Positions 8,532 to 17,711 of a DNA stretch of 64,000 bases are shown one piece after another. This DNA is from Bradyrhizobium acaciae (GTDB lineage Bacteria > Pseudomonadota > Alphaproteobacteria > Rhizobiales > Xanthobacteraceae). Numbering within the stretch: the stretch's first letter is position 1; each line of letters begins with the position of its first letter. Made by a program: the position numbers and the translations under genes. The notes under the pieces were generated by a model, which did not search any database, was not told the origin of the DNA, and saw nothing but the letters and a program-made list of their open reading frames with translations. Location of the stretch: the NCBI RefSeq assembly GCF_020889785.1, contig NZ_JACMYK010000015.1:1-64000 (forward strand), given 5' to 3'.

Positions 8532-9440
8532 ATGGACGCAGAGATCAGGCCGCGAACGTCTGCGGCCATTCCCCTCCGCTTTTCCTTGGCCATCGGTGGC
8601 GTCGCCGGGACGAGCTTCAAGCCCGAGCACCTCGCGGCGATCCTCGACGAGGGCCCCCAGCGCGGCTTCTTCGAAGTCCATGCCGAGAATTACATGGGCG
8701 CGGGCGGCCCCCCTCATCGCATGCTGGAAAGGCTGCGCAGGGATCATCCGCTCTCGGTGCACGGGGTCTGCATGTCGATCGGCGGCCCGGGCCCACTGGA
8801 CCGCGCGCATCTGGCTCGCTTCCGCGGCCTGATCGCGCGCTATCAGCCGGCGCTGGTCTCCGAACACCTCGCATGGTCGACCCACGAAACCAGCTTCTTC
8901 AATGATCTTCTGCCACTACCCTACACGAAAGCGACGTTAGATCGCGTCTGCGACCATATCGACGAGGTGCAGGAGGCGATCAGGTGCCCTCTTCTGCTGG
9001 AAAATCCCTCGACCTATGTGACCTTCCGCAACTCCACGATGAGCGAGACCGATTTCATCCGCGCCGTTGCCGAGCGTACCGGCTGCGGTCTGTTGCTCGA
9101 CGTCAACAACGTCTTCGTGTCCGCGACCAATCACGGCTTCTCGGCGCTGCAATATCTTTCCGATTTCCCGCTGGCGCGAGTCGGCGAGATCCATCTGGCG
9201 GGACATGCCGAGCAGAGCGACGACGAGGGCGATCTGCTCCTGCTCGACAGTCACGACGGTCCGGTCGCGGACGCGGTTTGGAAGCTATTCGAGATCGTAA
9301 TCGCGCGGCGCGGGCCCGTGCCGACGCTGGTCGAATGGGACAGCAACATTCCGGATTGGCCTGTGCTGAAGACAGAAGCCGCCGCTGCCCAGGCGATTCT
9401 CGATCGTCGTTGCGCGATGGAGGATCGCCATGCGGGCTAA
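8532..9440 (+). CDS. bufB: DUF692 multinuclear iron RiPP-modifying enzyme (MbnB/BufB type)
   Basis: A 302-residue TIM-barrel protein of the DUF692 family, which includes MbnB of methanobactin synthesis. Candidate metal ligands are spread as in the family: EVHAENY (about 48), VSEHLAWS (about 109), LLENPSTY (about 155), LDVNNVFV (about 189), EIHLAGH (about 218), LDSHDGPV and VEWDSNIP. These bind two or three irons that oxidise precursor cysteines. It lies 39 bp after bufA and overlaps bufC by 11 bp, so synthesis is likely coupled. Confidence 0.92.
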   Translation: MDAEIRPRTSAAIPLRFSLAIGGVAGTSFKPEHLAAILDEGPQRGFFEVHAENYMGAGGPPHRMLERLRRDHPLSVHGVCMSIGGPGPLDRAHLARFRGLIARYQPALVSEHLAWSTHETSFFNDLLPLPYTKATLDRVCDHIDEVQEAIRCPLLLENPSTYVTFRNSTMSETDFIRAVAERTGCGLLLDVNNVFVSATNHGFSALQYLSDFPLARVGEIHLAGHAEQSDDEGDLLLLDSHDGPVADAVWKLFEIVIARRGPVPTLVEWDSNIPDWPVLKTEAAAAQAILDRRCAMEDRHAG

Positions 9441-10215
9441 CGCCCAGGCTTCCTACGCCGCGGCTTTCGCGCCGCCGCTGCTCGATCCCGACGGTGACGT
9501 CCCTGCCGTCGTGACCGGCCCGAACGGTAAATCGGCGATGAAGCGCTACAACGTCTACCGCAACAACGTCACGGTCAGCCTGATCGAGGCGCTTGCGGCG
9601 ATCTATCCGGCGGTGCAGCGCCTCACCGGGCCGGACTTCTTCCGCGCCATGGCGCGCTTCCATATTCGCGAGACGCCGCCGACTTCGCCCCTGCTATTCG
9701 ACTATGGCCGCGACTTTCCCGGCTTCATCGCTCGCTACGAACATGCGCAAGCATTGCCGTGGCTCGCCGATGTCGCTCGGATCGAGCGGGCCTGGCTCGA
9801 CGCCTATCACGCCGCCGACGCTGCGCCCCTCGCGGCGATTGAGTTCGCAGCGATCGCGCCGGATCGTCTGGCCAGCCTTGTCCTCACCGTGCATCCAGCG
9901 ACGCGCGTTGTGCGATCGTCATTCGCTGCGGTGACCATTTTTGCCGCCAACCGCACCGGCGAGTCCGCTGACCACATCGACGCATCGACGCCCCAGGACG
10001 CGCTGATCACGCGGCCGGAGCTCGATGTCGTCGTGCGGCAGCTGCCGCCCGGCGGCGCAGTCTTCGTGACCTGCCTGATGTCGGGATGCATGCTCGCCGA
10101 GGCCGCCGCCGCGGCCCTAGAAGACTCGCGAGACTTCGAACTCGCCACCAACATCGCCGGCCTGATCGAGGCGGGCGCCTTCACCTCGTTGAGGCCCGGA
10201 GACCAAAAAAAATGA
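9430..10215 (+). CDS. bufC: DUF2063 RiPP partner protein (BufC type)
   Basis: A 261-residue protein. The N-terminal DUF2063 domain ([20 protein letters not shown] then [20 protein letters not shown]) is the hallmark of proteins that pair with DUF692 enzymes, where they deliver the precursor. The C-terminal part resembles a small winged/aspartate-rich module. Start chosen at the ATG at 9430 with GGAGG upstream, inside the end of bufB. It overlaps the DoxX gene by four bases (ATGA), completing a tightly coupled operon. Confidence 0.88.
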   Translation: MRANAQASYAAAFAPPLLDPDGDVPAVVTGPNGKSAMKRYNVYRNNVTVSLIEALAAIYPAVQRLTGPDFFRAMARFHIRETPPTSPLLFDYGRDFPGFIARYEHAQALPWLADVARIERAWLDAYHAADAAPLAAIEFAAIAPDRLASLVLTVHPATRVVRSSFAAVTIFAANRTGESADHIDASTPQDALITRPELDVVVRQLPPGGAVFVTCLMSGCMLAEAAAAALEDSRDFELATNIAGLIEAGAFTSLRPGDQKK

Positions 10216-10724
10216 TCACGGAACAACGCATCGCGGCCGCAGGGCCCCTGCCCTCGCTCGGGGCTCTCGCAGACAAGGGCAATGATCTAGTCCGCGCCAT
10301 CGCGACGCCGTCAATGGTTCAGCTCGTGCTGCGCCTGGCGCTGGCGGTGCCGTTCTGGCGTTCCGGCATCCTCAAATGGGCCGGCTTCCTGAAGCTGAAC
10401 GACACCGCCGTGGCGCTGTTCAGTGACGAGTTCATGCTGCACTTGCCCGGCGGCCCCTATCATTTCCCGGTGCCGGCAGCCATGGCGTTCCTGTCAGGAT
10501 GCGGCGAGATCATGTTCCCGATCCTCTTGGCCCTAGGCCTCGGCACGCGCTTCGCCGCGCTCGGACTTTTGTTCATGACCGTGATCGTCGAGCTCACCGT
10601 CCCCGACGGCTGGCCGATTCACATCACCTGGGCGGCGATGGCACTCGCCATCATGGCCTATGGACCGGGCCGGATTTCGATCGATCATTTGCTCTGCAGG
10701 TTCGTCATTCATCCGGATAGATAG
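10212..10724 (+). CDS. DoxX-family membrane protein of the bufferin operon
   Basis: A 170-residue protein with four predicted membrane helices. LALAVPFWRSGILKWAGF near residue 40 is the characteristic DoxX opening, followed by SGCGEIMFPILLALGLGTRF and a late helix around WPIHITWAAMA. DoxX proteins often accompany bufferin clusters and may act in membrane redox. The ATGA overlap with bufC fixes the start. The same start-stop arrangement as between bufB and bufC supports one transcript. Confidence 0.85.
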   Translation: MITEQRIAAAGPLPSLGALADKGNDLVRAIATPSMVQLVLRLALAVPFWRSGILKWAGFLKLNDTAVALFSDEFMLHLPGGPYHFPVPAAMAFLSGCGEIMFPILLALGLGTRFAALGLLFMTVIVELTVPDGWPIHITWAAMALAIMAYGPGRISIDHLLCRFVIHPDR

Positions 10725-10794
10725 CGCGTGATCGAACCGAGCCGTCCGCGCGCGAAGTCCAGAAGTTCCGACCCGAAGGCCATGGAGGAACATC

Positions 10795-11058
10795 ATGGAA
10801 GTCAATGAAGACCGCCTGAATTCGTTCACGCGAAAGGTGATCGGCGATGTGGTCGCGAAGATGAGTACATCGCTGATGCTGCTCCGCGACAAGCTCGGCC
10901 TCTTGATCGTTGCTCGTGTGGAAAGGCTCGGCGTCCCCATTGCCTATGTGAAGGATCGGCGAGCCATCGTGAAACAACCGCCCGCACATTCCGCGCCGCC
11001 GGTTTCCCGGCAGAAGCCCGCCGGGGAGAATATCGCGCAAGCCGCTCTGTTTGATTGA
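10795..11058 (+). pseudogene. Truncated methyltransferase N-terminus fused to unrelated sequence
   Basis: The first ~38 residues (MEVNEDRLNSFTRKVIGDVV ... LLRDKLGL) match the start of a class I SAM-dependent methyltransferase family in which a helical N-terminal domain begins NEDRLNAF and continues GDKLGLYRAL. After LGL the reading becomes unrelated, with no SAM-binding GxGxG motif, and stops at residue 87. A good ribosome site (GGAGG) remains before the ATG. I read it as a gene cut by rearrangement; the break lies near 10906. Confidence 0.55.
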
Positions 11059-12614
11059 CGCTCCTCGTTGAGCCGGAAGTCCTTGCCAAGACATGGTATG
11101 GAGCCTGGCCAAAATTGGTAAGAAGCCCACTGACAGATCGTCTGTGATAAGGCTGCTCGAGCGGATTGGCTACGATCGACTAGTGATCCGATAAACTCGT
11201 GCGCTGCCCTCAACGCCACGTCGAACTCTTGAACATTCTGACGTGTCAACAGTTCGCGAACGCCGGGAGCGGTGTAGAGCGCTTCAGTGAGACAGATTTC
11301 CCCTGCATCCGCAAATGACTGCACCCGCGCGGCGATATTCACAGTTTGGCCGAAGTAGTCGAGATTCTCATTGAGGGTCACGGCGATGGAGGGCCCGCAG
11401 TGAGCGCCCATCTTAAGGAAAATGGCAGGCTGATCTCGCTCGAAGTTGAAATGGCCAATCCGCTGGAGCATTTCGAGCGCCGCCGCAACTGCGTCAACGG
11501 GCCGAGAGAACGCTGCCATGACGGCATCACCGATGGTCTTCACAATAGCACCGGCATGCTGTTGAGCGACTGCGTCCAGCAGAGCGAAATGTTCTCTGAC
11601 CAGCGCATAGGCACTGAGATCTCCGAGATGCTCGTAAAGGGCGGTCGACCCCTTCAAGTCGGTGAACAAGAGGGTCACCTGGCGGACGCCGAGTCCTTCC
11701 TCCTCGTCGACACGCTCGGAACGGAAGAGCTTTCGGAAAGTCTGCCGCGTCAGCAGCATGCCGCCGGACACGTAGGGATCGAACTCGAGCGTCGGCTTCT
11801 CCGGCATCGCTACGATCTCGGGCGGCCAGTTGATCAAGAGCACTGAGCCGCGCTTTGCGCCGGTATTGCTGATCTCGAAGACGTTGGGCCCCGACGGCAC
11901 GGTCGACATAGCGGATGTAAATCGCTGCCCATCATAAGTGATGCGAATAATTCCCGGTGTGCCGGGCGCGGGGCCTGAGGAGTGCGCCACGGGAAGCGTG
12001 AAGCCAGCCTGCGTCTGAACGTTGACGCCCGAGAGCGCGCCGGGCTTGATGTCGGCCTGCAGGGTCGTGGTCACGCCTGGCGGTAGATATGTCATGCCGC
12101 ATACCAGCGTGCGCAGAACATCGACAAACCGGGTCCCGCCCGGCAGCCGCCCGCTGTCCGCAAACTTCAGCTTCCAATGCAGGTCTTCGATCGAGAGGCT
12201 GTCAACGTCGTGCAATGCGAGGCGACGTATCTGCGGCGAGACCGAGAAAGAAGCCTGGATAAAGTTGTCGAGATCCGTCTGACCGTCGATATCGCATAGC
12301 CCGCAGACGAAATGGCTCCGGAGTGCGCGCAGTTTTCCGAAGCTCTCCAGGACCAGGCCGGAATGGGGGCACAGAATGTCCCAATGCAGGTCGACCAGTC
12401 CGGCGCGGGCAGCGTGGAGAAACAAATCGATGGCTTCCGGTTCGGCCACGCCGCGATCTCGAGCGAACGCCAAGGGATTGGCGCGGAAGATACTGACCTC
12501 GTCGCCGCTGCGGATCAGGGTTTCGAACTTCGAAATGACCCGAGGGCTCCAGGCCCTGGCCTGCTCGATCTGGATCATTTTGCTTTCGAGAAGCCGTTCG
12601 TCAATTGACGTCAT
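10944..12614 (-). CDS. Soluble adenylate/guanylate cyclase with DUF5939 domain
   Basis: A 556-residue protein without membrane segments. The N-terminal ~290 residues are a DUF5939 region containing CPHSG and CGLCDIDG, a possible metal-binding cysteine set. A class III cyclase domain follows: LLFTDLKGSTALYEHLGD and IVKTIGDAVMAAF provide the metal aspartates, and LDYFGQTVNIAARVQ the catalytic loop. CAGGAG precedes the ATG at 12614. The last ~70 residues (after FDVALRA) lack the usual family ending and run into the junction with the truncated methyltransferase, so the C-terminus is probably altered. Confidence 0.8.
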   Translation of the reverse strand: MTSIDERLLESKMIQIEQARAWSPRVISKFETLIRSGDEVSIFRANPLAFARDRGVAEPEAIDLFLHAARAGLVDLHWDILCPHSGLVLESFGKLRALRSHFVCGLCDIDGQTDLDNFIQASFSVSPQIRRLALHDVDSLSIEDLHWKLKFADSGRLPGGTRFVDVLRTLVCGMTYLPPGVTTTLQADIKPGALSGVNVQTQAGFTLPVAHSSGPAPGTPGIIRITYDGQRFTSAMSTVPSGPNVFEISNTGAKRGSVLLINWPPEIVAMPEKPTLEFDPYVSGGMLLTRQTFRKLFRSERVDEEEGLGVRQVTLLFTDLKGSTALYEHLGDLSAYALVREHFALLDAVAQQHAGAIVKTIGDAVMAAFSRPVDAVAAALEMLQRIGHFNFERDQPAIFLKMGAHCGPSIAVTLNENLDYFGQTVNIAARVQSFADAGEICLTEALYTAPGVRELLTRQNVQEFDVALRAAHEFIGSLVDRSQSARAALSQTICQWASYQFWPGSIPCLGKDFRLNEERQSNRAACAIFSPAGFCRETGGAECAGGCFTMARRSFT

Positions 12615-12904
12615 CGACAGCTCCTGACGGTGTGAATCCTGGCAAAATAGCACATTCGAAGGAGCACGAGTCATTCGCGCACGATCCAAACATAACGCAC
12701 TGCAACACGCCGCCTTCAGTCAACCGACAAGGGGCCATTGGAGACGCCTTCTAGTTGAGGTTCAGCATTGCTTCCGAAGCGGTCCGCCTCGCCGCACCGA
12801 ACGCTTTGCCGGATGCGCATGCCTTCGTTCGTGCGAGTCGCACCGGTCCGGCTGCAGTTGGGTCAACGCTGATGAGCCACGCTGGCTAGATCAGCTGGGC
12901 AGAT

Positions 12905-13144
12905 TCACTTCGGAGAATCGTCTCGTGTAAGAAGCATCGACAGCGAACGTATTGTCGGCGCGGCGGCCAGGACCAGCGGCGCCATAACCGCCCACGAAAC
13001 TAGCCATGACGCAAGCCAATTCCACAAGAATTGGCTTGTCGCCATCGCGGGAAAGCTCGCGATGCCCGCCGCAACGAGGGAGGTCATTCCCGACTGTATG
13101 ACGCCGAAGACAAAATGACTGTGGCGGCGTGGAATCACGAACAA
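12905..13144 (-). CDS. DUF2798 small membrane protein
   Basis: A 79-residue protein with two membrane helices. The opening PRRHSHFVFGVIQSGMTSLV and later FLWNWLASWLVSWAVMAPLV are typical of DUF2798 proteins, which are found widely in proteobacteria and have no known function. The frame begins with TTG at 13144, preceded by GGGGGACC; a GTG six bases on is the alternative start. The gene stands alone in an otherwise poorly filled stretch. Confidence 0.72.
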   Translation of the reverse strand: MFVIPRRHSHFVFGVIQSGMTSLVAAGIASFPAMATSQFLWNWLASWLVSWAVMAPLVLAAAPTIRSLSMLLTRDDSPK

Positions 13145-13235
13145 GGTCCCCCAAATCCGTTGGGTGGTGGCTATGCTACTTGCGCCTGTCGGCCTTTCAA
13201 TGCACGCGGCTGCTCAAAAAGGATGCCTTAGCTGC

Positions 13236-14390
13236 TCATTCCGCCGCCATAGGCATGACGTCCTGCGTTTCGTGCAAAATGACACCCGTCAGAGGATCGA
13301 ACTCTCCGGTCCAGGGCCTGTGTTCCAGGACGCCCTTGGTATGCGAGTAACCGGCCTCCCAGCGTCGCATGATTCCTTTCGGGCTGAAATCGATGTCCTT
13401 GGTATGGGTCTCGCGATCGAGCTGAGGCGCAAGAAGGCGAACGACATGCATGCGCGTGCGGCAGCCATAACCGGTCAGCTCGCGAACGGCAGGGTCAGCG
13501 CGCTCGCTCTCAGGCAGCCGGGCGGCAAGCTGATTGATGACGTGACGCAGCCGATGCGCCTGCTGCTGTCGTGCGATTTGGCTGGCAATTCGGCTCGAAT
13601 ACTGCACGTCCTTATGCCGGTTGAAGACCTCTGCCATGGTCGTGGGCTCGTGACCCATCGGATTCCACAGATGAACTGCAAAGATCAGGGAATCCTTGCG
13701 CGGATTATCGTCAAACACTGCTTCTGTCGGCGTATTCGATAAAATGCCCCCGTCCCAATACAATTCGCCATCAATTCGTATCGCGGGAAATGCGGGCGGC
13801 AACGCACCAGACGCCATGATGTGCTTCACCGTCAGTTCGCCGTCGCGGGTGTCAAAGTAGCGCATCTGGCTGGTCCGGACGTGAGCCGCGCCTACCGTGA
13901 GCCGCGGCTTGCAACGATTCACCAAATCAAAGTCCACGAGCTCGCTCAGCGTCTTCTCAAGTGGTGCCGTCGAATAGAAGCCCGCTTGATCGGCGCCAAG
14001 CGGATAGGAATCCCCGGCATGAGCCAGTGGATTCGGCCGAAAGAAGCCGGGAATTCCGTTGGTAACTGTCGACCAGTATGAGAGCTTGTCGTTGAAGTCC
14101 GGGAAAGCCGTGCGGAGGCTCCAGATCGGATTCTGCTCCATGCGCTTCCAGAAGGCCTTGAGCCTCGCCAATCTGTTATGGGACTCATTGCCCGCGATCA
14201 GGCTCGCGTTGATCGCCCCGATCGAGGTCCCGATGATCCAATCAGGCTCGATGCCGGCCTCGTGGATTGCCTGGTAGACCCCGGCCTGATACGAGCCGAG
14301 CGCTCCGCCGCCCTGCAGCACAAGCACGACTTGGCCGGGCAAATCCCGGACCTTGCCGGCCTCGACCGCATTTCCGTGCATCGCATTCAT
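13236..14390 (-). CDS. Patatin-like phospholipase with DUF3734 C-terminal domain
   Basis: A 384-residue serine hydrolase. The oxyanion loop is LVLQGGGALGSYQAGVYQA (about 18-36), the nucleophile elbow IIGTSIGAINA (about 50-60) and the catalytic aspartate lies in YWDGGILSNTP. The C-terminal third (ending MRRWEAGYSHTKGVLEHRPW) is the DUF3734 extension. AGGAG lies 8 bases before the ATG at 14390, the preferred start; an ATG at 14459 also exists. It follows a 3-hydroxybutyrate dehydrogenase in the same direction, a pairing common in rhizobia, which suggests a role in lipid or PHB turnover. Confidence 0.88.
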   Translation of the reverse strand: MNAMHGNAVEAGKVRDLPGQVVLVLQGGGALGSYQAGVYQAIHEAGIEPDWIIGTSIGAINASLIAGNESHNRLARLKAFWKRMEQNPIWSLRTAFPDFNDKLSYWSTVTNGIPGFFRPNPLAHAGDSYPLGADQAGFYSTAPLEKTLSELVDFDLVNRCKPRLTVGAAHVRTSQMRYFDTRDGELTVKHIMASGALPPAFPAIRIDGELYWDGGILSNTPTEAVFDDNPRKDSLIFAVHLWNPMGHEPTTMAEVFNRHKDVQYSSRIASQIARQQQAHRLRHVINQLAARLPESERADPAVRELTGYGCRTRMHVVRLLAPQLDRETHTKDIDFSPKGIMRRWEAGYSHTKGVLEHRPWTGEFDPLTGVILHETQDVMPMAAE

Positions 14391-14460
14391 CTTTCGCTCT
14401 CCTGAACGCTTGCTCTCGTCATTCTTCGCAGAGCCGCGGAGTTTGTTACGGTTGCTCATC

Positions 14461-15285
14461 TCAGTGAGCAGTCCAACCGCCATCGACCGGGAGGGCTATG
14501 CCCGTGATCGAAGCCGCCGCGTCGGTCGATAGAAAGACCGCCAACGAGCCGATTTCCTCCACCGTGGCGAAGCGCTTGTTGGGCTGCTGGGCGAGAAGTA
14601 CATCGCGGATGACTTGATCGCGGGAAATGCCGTGAGCCTGGGCTTGACCGTCGATCTGCGCTTCCACAAGGGGCGTATAGACGTAGCCTGGGCAGATCGC
14701 GTTGCAGGTGATGCCCTCTTCCGCAGTCTCGAGGGCCGTCACTTTCGTCAGGCCCACGATGCCGTGCTTGGCCGCGACATAGGCCGCCTTGAAGGGAGAT
14801 GCGACCAGCGCGTGGGCAGACGCAATGTTGATAACCCTGCCGAACCCATTCTGCCGCATCGCGGGCAGTGCAAGACGGGTCGTATGAAAGGCCGACGACA
14901 GGTTGATCGCGAGGATCTGATCCCACTTCTCGACCGGAAACTGCTCGAGCGGCGCGACATGCTGGATGCCGGCATTGTTGACGAGGATATCCAGCCGGCC
15001 GGACTGGGCCACGGTCGCCGCAATCATTTCAGCGATCGATTTCGGCTTGCTCATATCGGCGGGCGAATAGCTCGCCCCTACCCCGAAATCCGCAACGATC
15101 TGCTCGCGCGTCCGTCCAATCTCCCCCGGAGCCCCAAGACCGTTGAGCACCACATCGGCACCGGCAGCCGCTAAAGCTCGCGCAATCCCGAGCCCAATGC
15201 CGCTGGTCGAGCCGGTGACCAGCGCTACCTTGCCGACCAGCGTCCGCGCGGCGGTTTGATCCTGCAACTTGATGGGAATGTTCAT
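14461..15285 (-). CDS. 3-hydroxybutyrate dehydrogenase (short-chain dehydrogenase)
   Basis: A 274-residue SDR enzyme: NAD-binding TGSTSGIGLGIA (about 24-35), LVNNAGIQH, catalytic Ser in NIASAHALVAS, and the YVAAKHG (YxxxK) pair. The C-terminal PNKRFATVEEIGSLAVFL and final GWTAH match D-3-hydroxybutyrate dehydrogenases, which interconvert 3-hydroxybutyrate and acetoacetate with NAD. The patatin gene follows directly. It is divergent from the LysR regulator at 15469, which may control this pair through the 183-bp gap. Confidence 0.88.
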   Translation of the reverse strand: MNIPIKLQDQTAARTLVGKVALVTGSTSGIGLGIARALAAAGADVVLNGLGAPGEIGRTREQIVADFGVGASYSPADMSKPKSIAEMIAATVAQSGRLDILVNNAGIQHVAPLEQFPVEKWDQILAINLSSAFHTTRLALPAMRQNGFGRVINIASAHALVASPFKAAYVAAKHGIVGLTKVTALETAEEGITCNAICPGYVYTPLVEAQIDGQAQAHGISRDQVIRDVLLAQQPNKRFATVEEIGSLAVFLSTDAAASITGIALPVDGGWTAH

Positions 15286-15468
15286 AATCCAAGCCTCTCA
15301 TTTGAGCGATGGCGGGTCTGGTGGCCCGACCTAGCCTGTGCGATTTTCCGTCGCTCCGGAAATGCCCTTTGGCTTCCGAAACCATGCACGCTCGCTATCG
15401 GGGTCCGGGATGTCATTCCTGGCCTTGATCCGCTAAGATTCCCACCAATTTTGCTGGGGAGCCGATCC

Positions 15469-16356
15469 ATGGAAATGCACCAGGTCCGCTATTTCCTCGC
15501 GGTGGCGCAGCAGCTCAATTTCACGCGCGCTGCCGAGGAATGCAATGTGACGCAACCATCGCTCACCCGGGCGATCAAGCAGCTCGAAGCCGAGCTCGGC
15601 GGCGACCTGTTCCGCCGTGAGCGGCCGGCGGCGCAACTGACGGAGCTAGGGCAGCGCATGCATCCACTGCTCAAGCAATGCTTTGAGGCGGCGGCGGGCG
15701 CTCGCTCGCTCGCCTCTTCGTTCAAGAGTGGCGAGATCGGGGCGCTGCGCATCGCGCTGACGCATTCCATCGATCTTGCACTGCTCATTCCCCACCTGAG
15801 CGAGATCAAGCGTCAGTTCAATCGCCTCGAATTCTGCTTTCTGCGCGGCACCAGTCGGGAAGTCGGCGAGCTCCTGAAGAAGGGCGAAGCGGAGCTCGGC
15901 ATCGCGGCCGAGATCGATGAAGCCTGGGACCGGCTCGACACCTGGCCACTGTTCACGGAGAGCTTCGAGCTCGTCGTCAGCAAGGACCATCGGCTCGCTG
16001 ATTGCGCTGAGATCGAGTTCGATGATTTGCGTACGGAGCAGCTGTTGAGCCGAAGCTATTGCGAGCATTCCAAACGCATTGCGGCCTCACTGCGCGAGCA
16101 CGGCATCGACGTCGACCATGGTCACGAAATCTCCTGTGAGCGCGATCTGATCGAGCTGGTCGAAGCCGATATAGGCATCGCCATGGTGCCGCACACGTCG
16201 CTTCTACCGGCGAATCTCAAACGCGCGGGCGTGGTGGGATTGGACGCCCGCCGCACGGTCAATCTCTATGGCGTTGCGGGGCGTCAGCGTACCGCGGTAG
16301 CCTCTGCCGTCATGCGGATGCTAAGAGGCTCTGATTGGCGAGAGACCGCGGGGTAG
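15469..16356 (+). CDS. LysR-family transcriptional regulator
   Basis: A 295-residue LysR regulator: winged HTH in residues 1-60 (HQVRYFLAVAQQLNFTRAAE, NVTQPSLTRAIKQLE) followed by a two-lobed effector domain. The sequence resembles the CynR/OxyR-like branch; LEAELGGDLFRRER is typical. GGGGAG precedes the ATG at 15469, whereas the longer frame to 15256 overlaps the divergent dehydrogenase gene. LysR proteins usually control the adjacent divergent gene, so the hydroxybutyrate dehydrogenase/patatin pair is the likely target. Confidence 0.88.
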   Translation: MEMHQVRYFLAVAQQLNFTRAAEECNVTQPSLTRAIKQLEAELGGDLFRRERPAAQLTELGQRMHPLLKQCFEAAAGARSLASSFKSGEIGALRIALTHSIDLALLIPHLSEIKRQFNRLEFCFLRGTSREVGELLKKGEAELGIAAEIDEAWDRLDTWPLFTESFELVVSKDHRLADCAEIEFDDLRTEQLLSRSYCEHSKRIAASLREHGIDVDHGHEISCERDLIELVEADIGIAMVPHTSLLPANLKRAGVVGLDARRTVNLYGVAGRQRTAVASAVMRMLRGSDWRETAG

Positions 16357-16964
16357 CTGGCCCAGCTTCTTTCCGGAGACACGAGCGAGGCTAGGCCGTG
16401 TCCTCATGGAGGCAATTTCCGCTGCTGGCGGCAAAGCAGAGAAGGGTTTCGGATGCCGGCCGCATGAAGGACGGCGCGGCATATTCGGCGGCCGGCGTCC
16501 GAAAGCCTCCAAAGGAGGAAACCGCGATGGGGGGACGTAGGACGATGCCGCGTGATCGAGTTAAGTCGCGTCAAACAACCTTCAGGCGATCAATAGGACG
16601 TATATGGCCGCGGCGTCCTACCGCGCGAGCGGTTTGGTCCGTTGACCCTGAACAGACGTCGTGCCCACGCCGGCAACACCCCTGGCTCCATTGATCCAAA
16701 TCAATAAATGAATGATGCTTTGGTGAAAGCATTCTTCGTGCCTGGTTCGTAGACGCTGCGGAGGTTGATTGTGGGCGCGGGATTGTCGGTGGCTTTGAGC
16801 TTCGGCATCCGGCCAACATTGAGGAGATCAGGGTCCGCGTCTGATTCCAATACGGAAGTTAAGTTCAGCGTTCAAGTCCGGAAGCCCGAACTGCTGCGTC
16901 GGCGCACCTTGGGACAACTGTGCGCCCGGGCCCGTCCATGTCCCGACCAGCAAGAGGGTGTGTC
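16357..16964. other. 608 bp without a convincing gene
   Basis: Short frames on both strands here lack family similarity and good ribosome sites. The stretch holds one strong signal, the FNR/FixK-type palindrome at 16691-16704. It may be the remains of a promoter and a lost gene. Confidence 0.6.
16691..16704 (+). promoter_or_regulatory. FNR/FixK-type box
   Basis: TTGATCCAAATCAA is a perfect TTGAT-N4-ATCAA palindrome, the site bound by FNR/FixK-type regulators of low-oxygen genes. If placed at -40.5, transcription to the right would start near 16738, but the next supported gene starts at 16965, so its target is unclear. Confidence 0.65.
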
Positions 16965-17351
16965 ATGCGTACCGCTATTCCTCTCGTCATCTTGATCGCA
17001 ATCTCATCACAGGCAGCAATAGCCGGCGTAAAACGGCACGGGGCGGTCCCGGAAGCACTGCGCGGATCATGGGCGACGAGCGCGGATGTCTGCAACGGCG
17101 CGGACAAATCCGGCGTCGCCCTAGCAGCCAAGACTTACGCCGGCCCCGCCGGGAGCTGCACCGTGATGTGGGTGAGCGAAACCCCTGGCCCGCAAGGTGC
17201 TATCTACTCCGCCCATTTGCGCTGCCCGAACAAGCGCACGCAGCAGCAGGGCTGGTCGGAATCCAATCTGGTCATCCGGCCCGACGACACGAACAAAATT
17301 TCGGCCGGGCCCAATTTCAGCAGTCTCAAGACGTATCAGCGGTGTCCATAG
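16965..17351 (+). CDS. Secreted protein of unknown function
   Basis: A 128-residue protein with a signal peptide (MRTAIPLVILIAISSQAAIA) followed by a mature domain beginning GVKRHGAVPEALRGSWATSA. Three to four cysteines (VCNG, SCTVMW, LRCPNK, final QRCP) suggest two disulfides in the periplasm. The pattern RGSWATS...C resembles small lipocalin-like or lysozyme-inhibitor-like rhizobial proteins, but no family can be named safely. CAAGAGGG precedes the ATG at 16965. A FixK-type box lies 260 bp upstream. Confidence 0.65.
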   Translation: MRTAIPLVILIAISSQAAIAGVKRHGAVPEALRGSWATSADVCNGADKSGVALAAKTYAGPAGSCTVMWVSETPGPQGAIYSAHLRCPNKRTQQQGWSESNLVIRPDDTNKISAGPNFSSLKTYQRCP

Positions 17352-17711
17352 TCTCACCGCTGCAGTCTCACCGCTGCGTTTGACCATGTCGGTCAACCCC
17401 GGCGCAATATTGTCCCGCGGGCTGGGCTCTGCTCTAGTACCCCCACCGAGCCCATTTCGATCACCTCGATGCAAAGCGTGACCGAGTTGCTGCCAGGGGC
17501 GCCAAGTTTATAGGCCCCCAGGCGAATGCCCAAGCGCGACCGCAAAAGGTTGCTCTCGGGGTAAAATGGGCCTGACAGGTCTAATGGTCGGACCGCCGCT
17601 TGAGCACAGTCGGGAGCACCTTCCGGCCATAGGCTTAAAGGCCAGTAGGTGGTAATCTCTTTATGCCAATTCGCCGCTAGAGAGGCGGGCGGTTTCAGGC
17701 GGAGGCCTGCG
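17352..17711. other. 360 bp intergenic stretch
   Basis: No credible gene. It includes a short tandem repetition just after the preceding stop (CTCACCGCTG written twice near 17354-17376) and the upstream region of the histidine kinase. I see no promoter motif I would defend. Confidence 0.5.
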
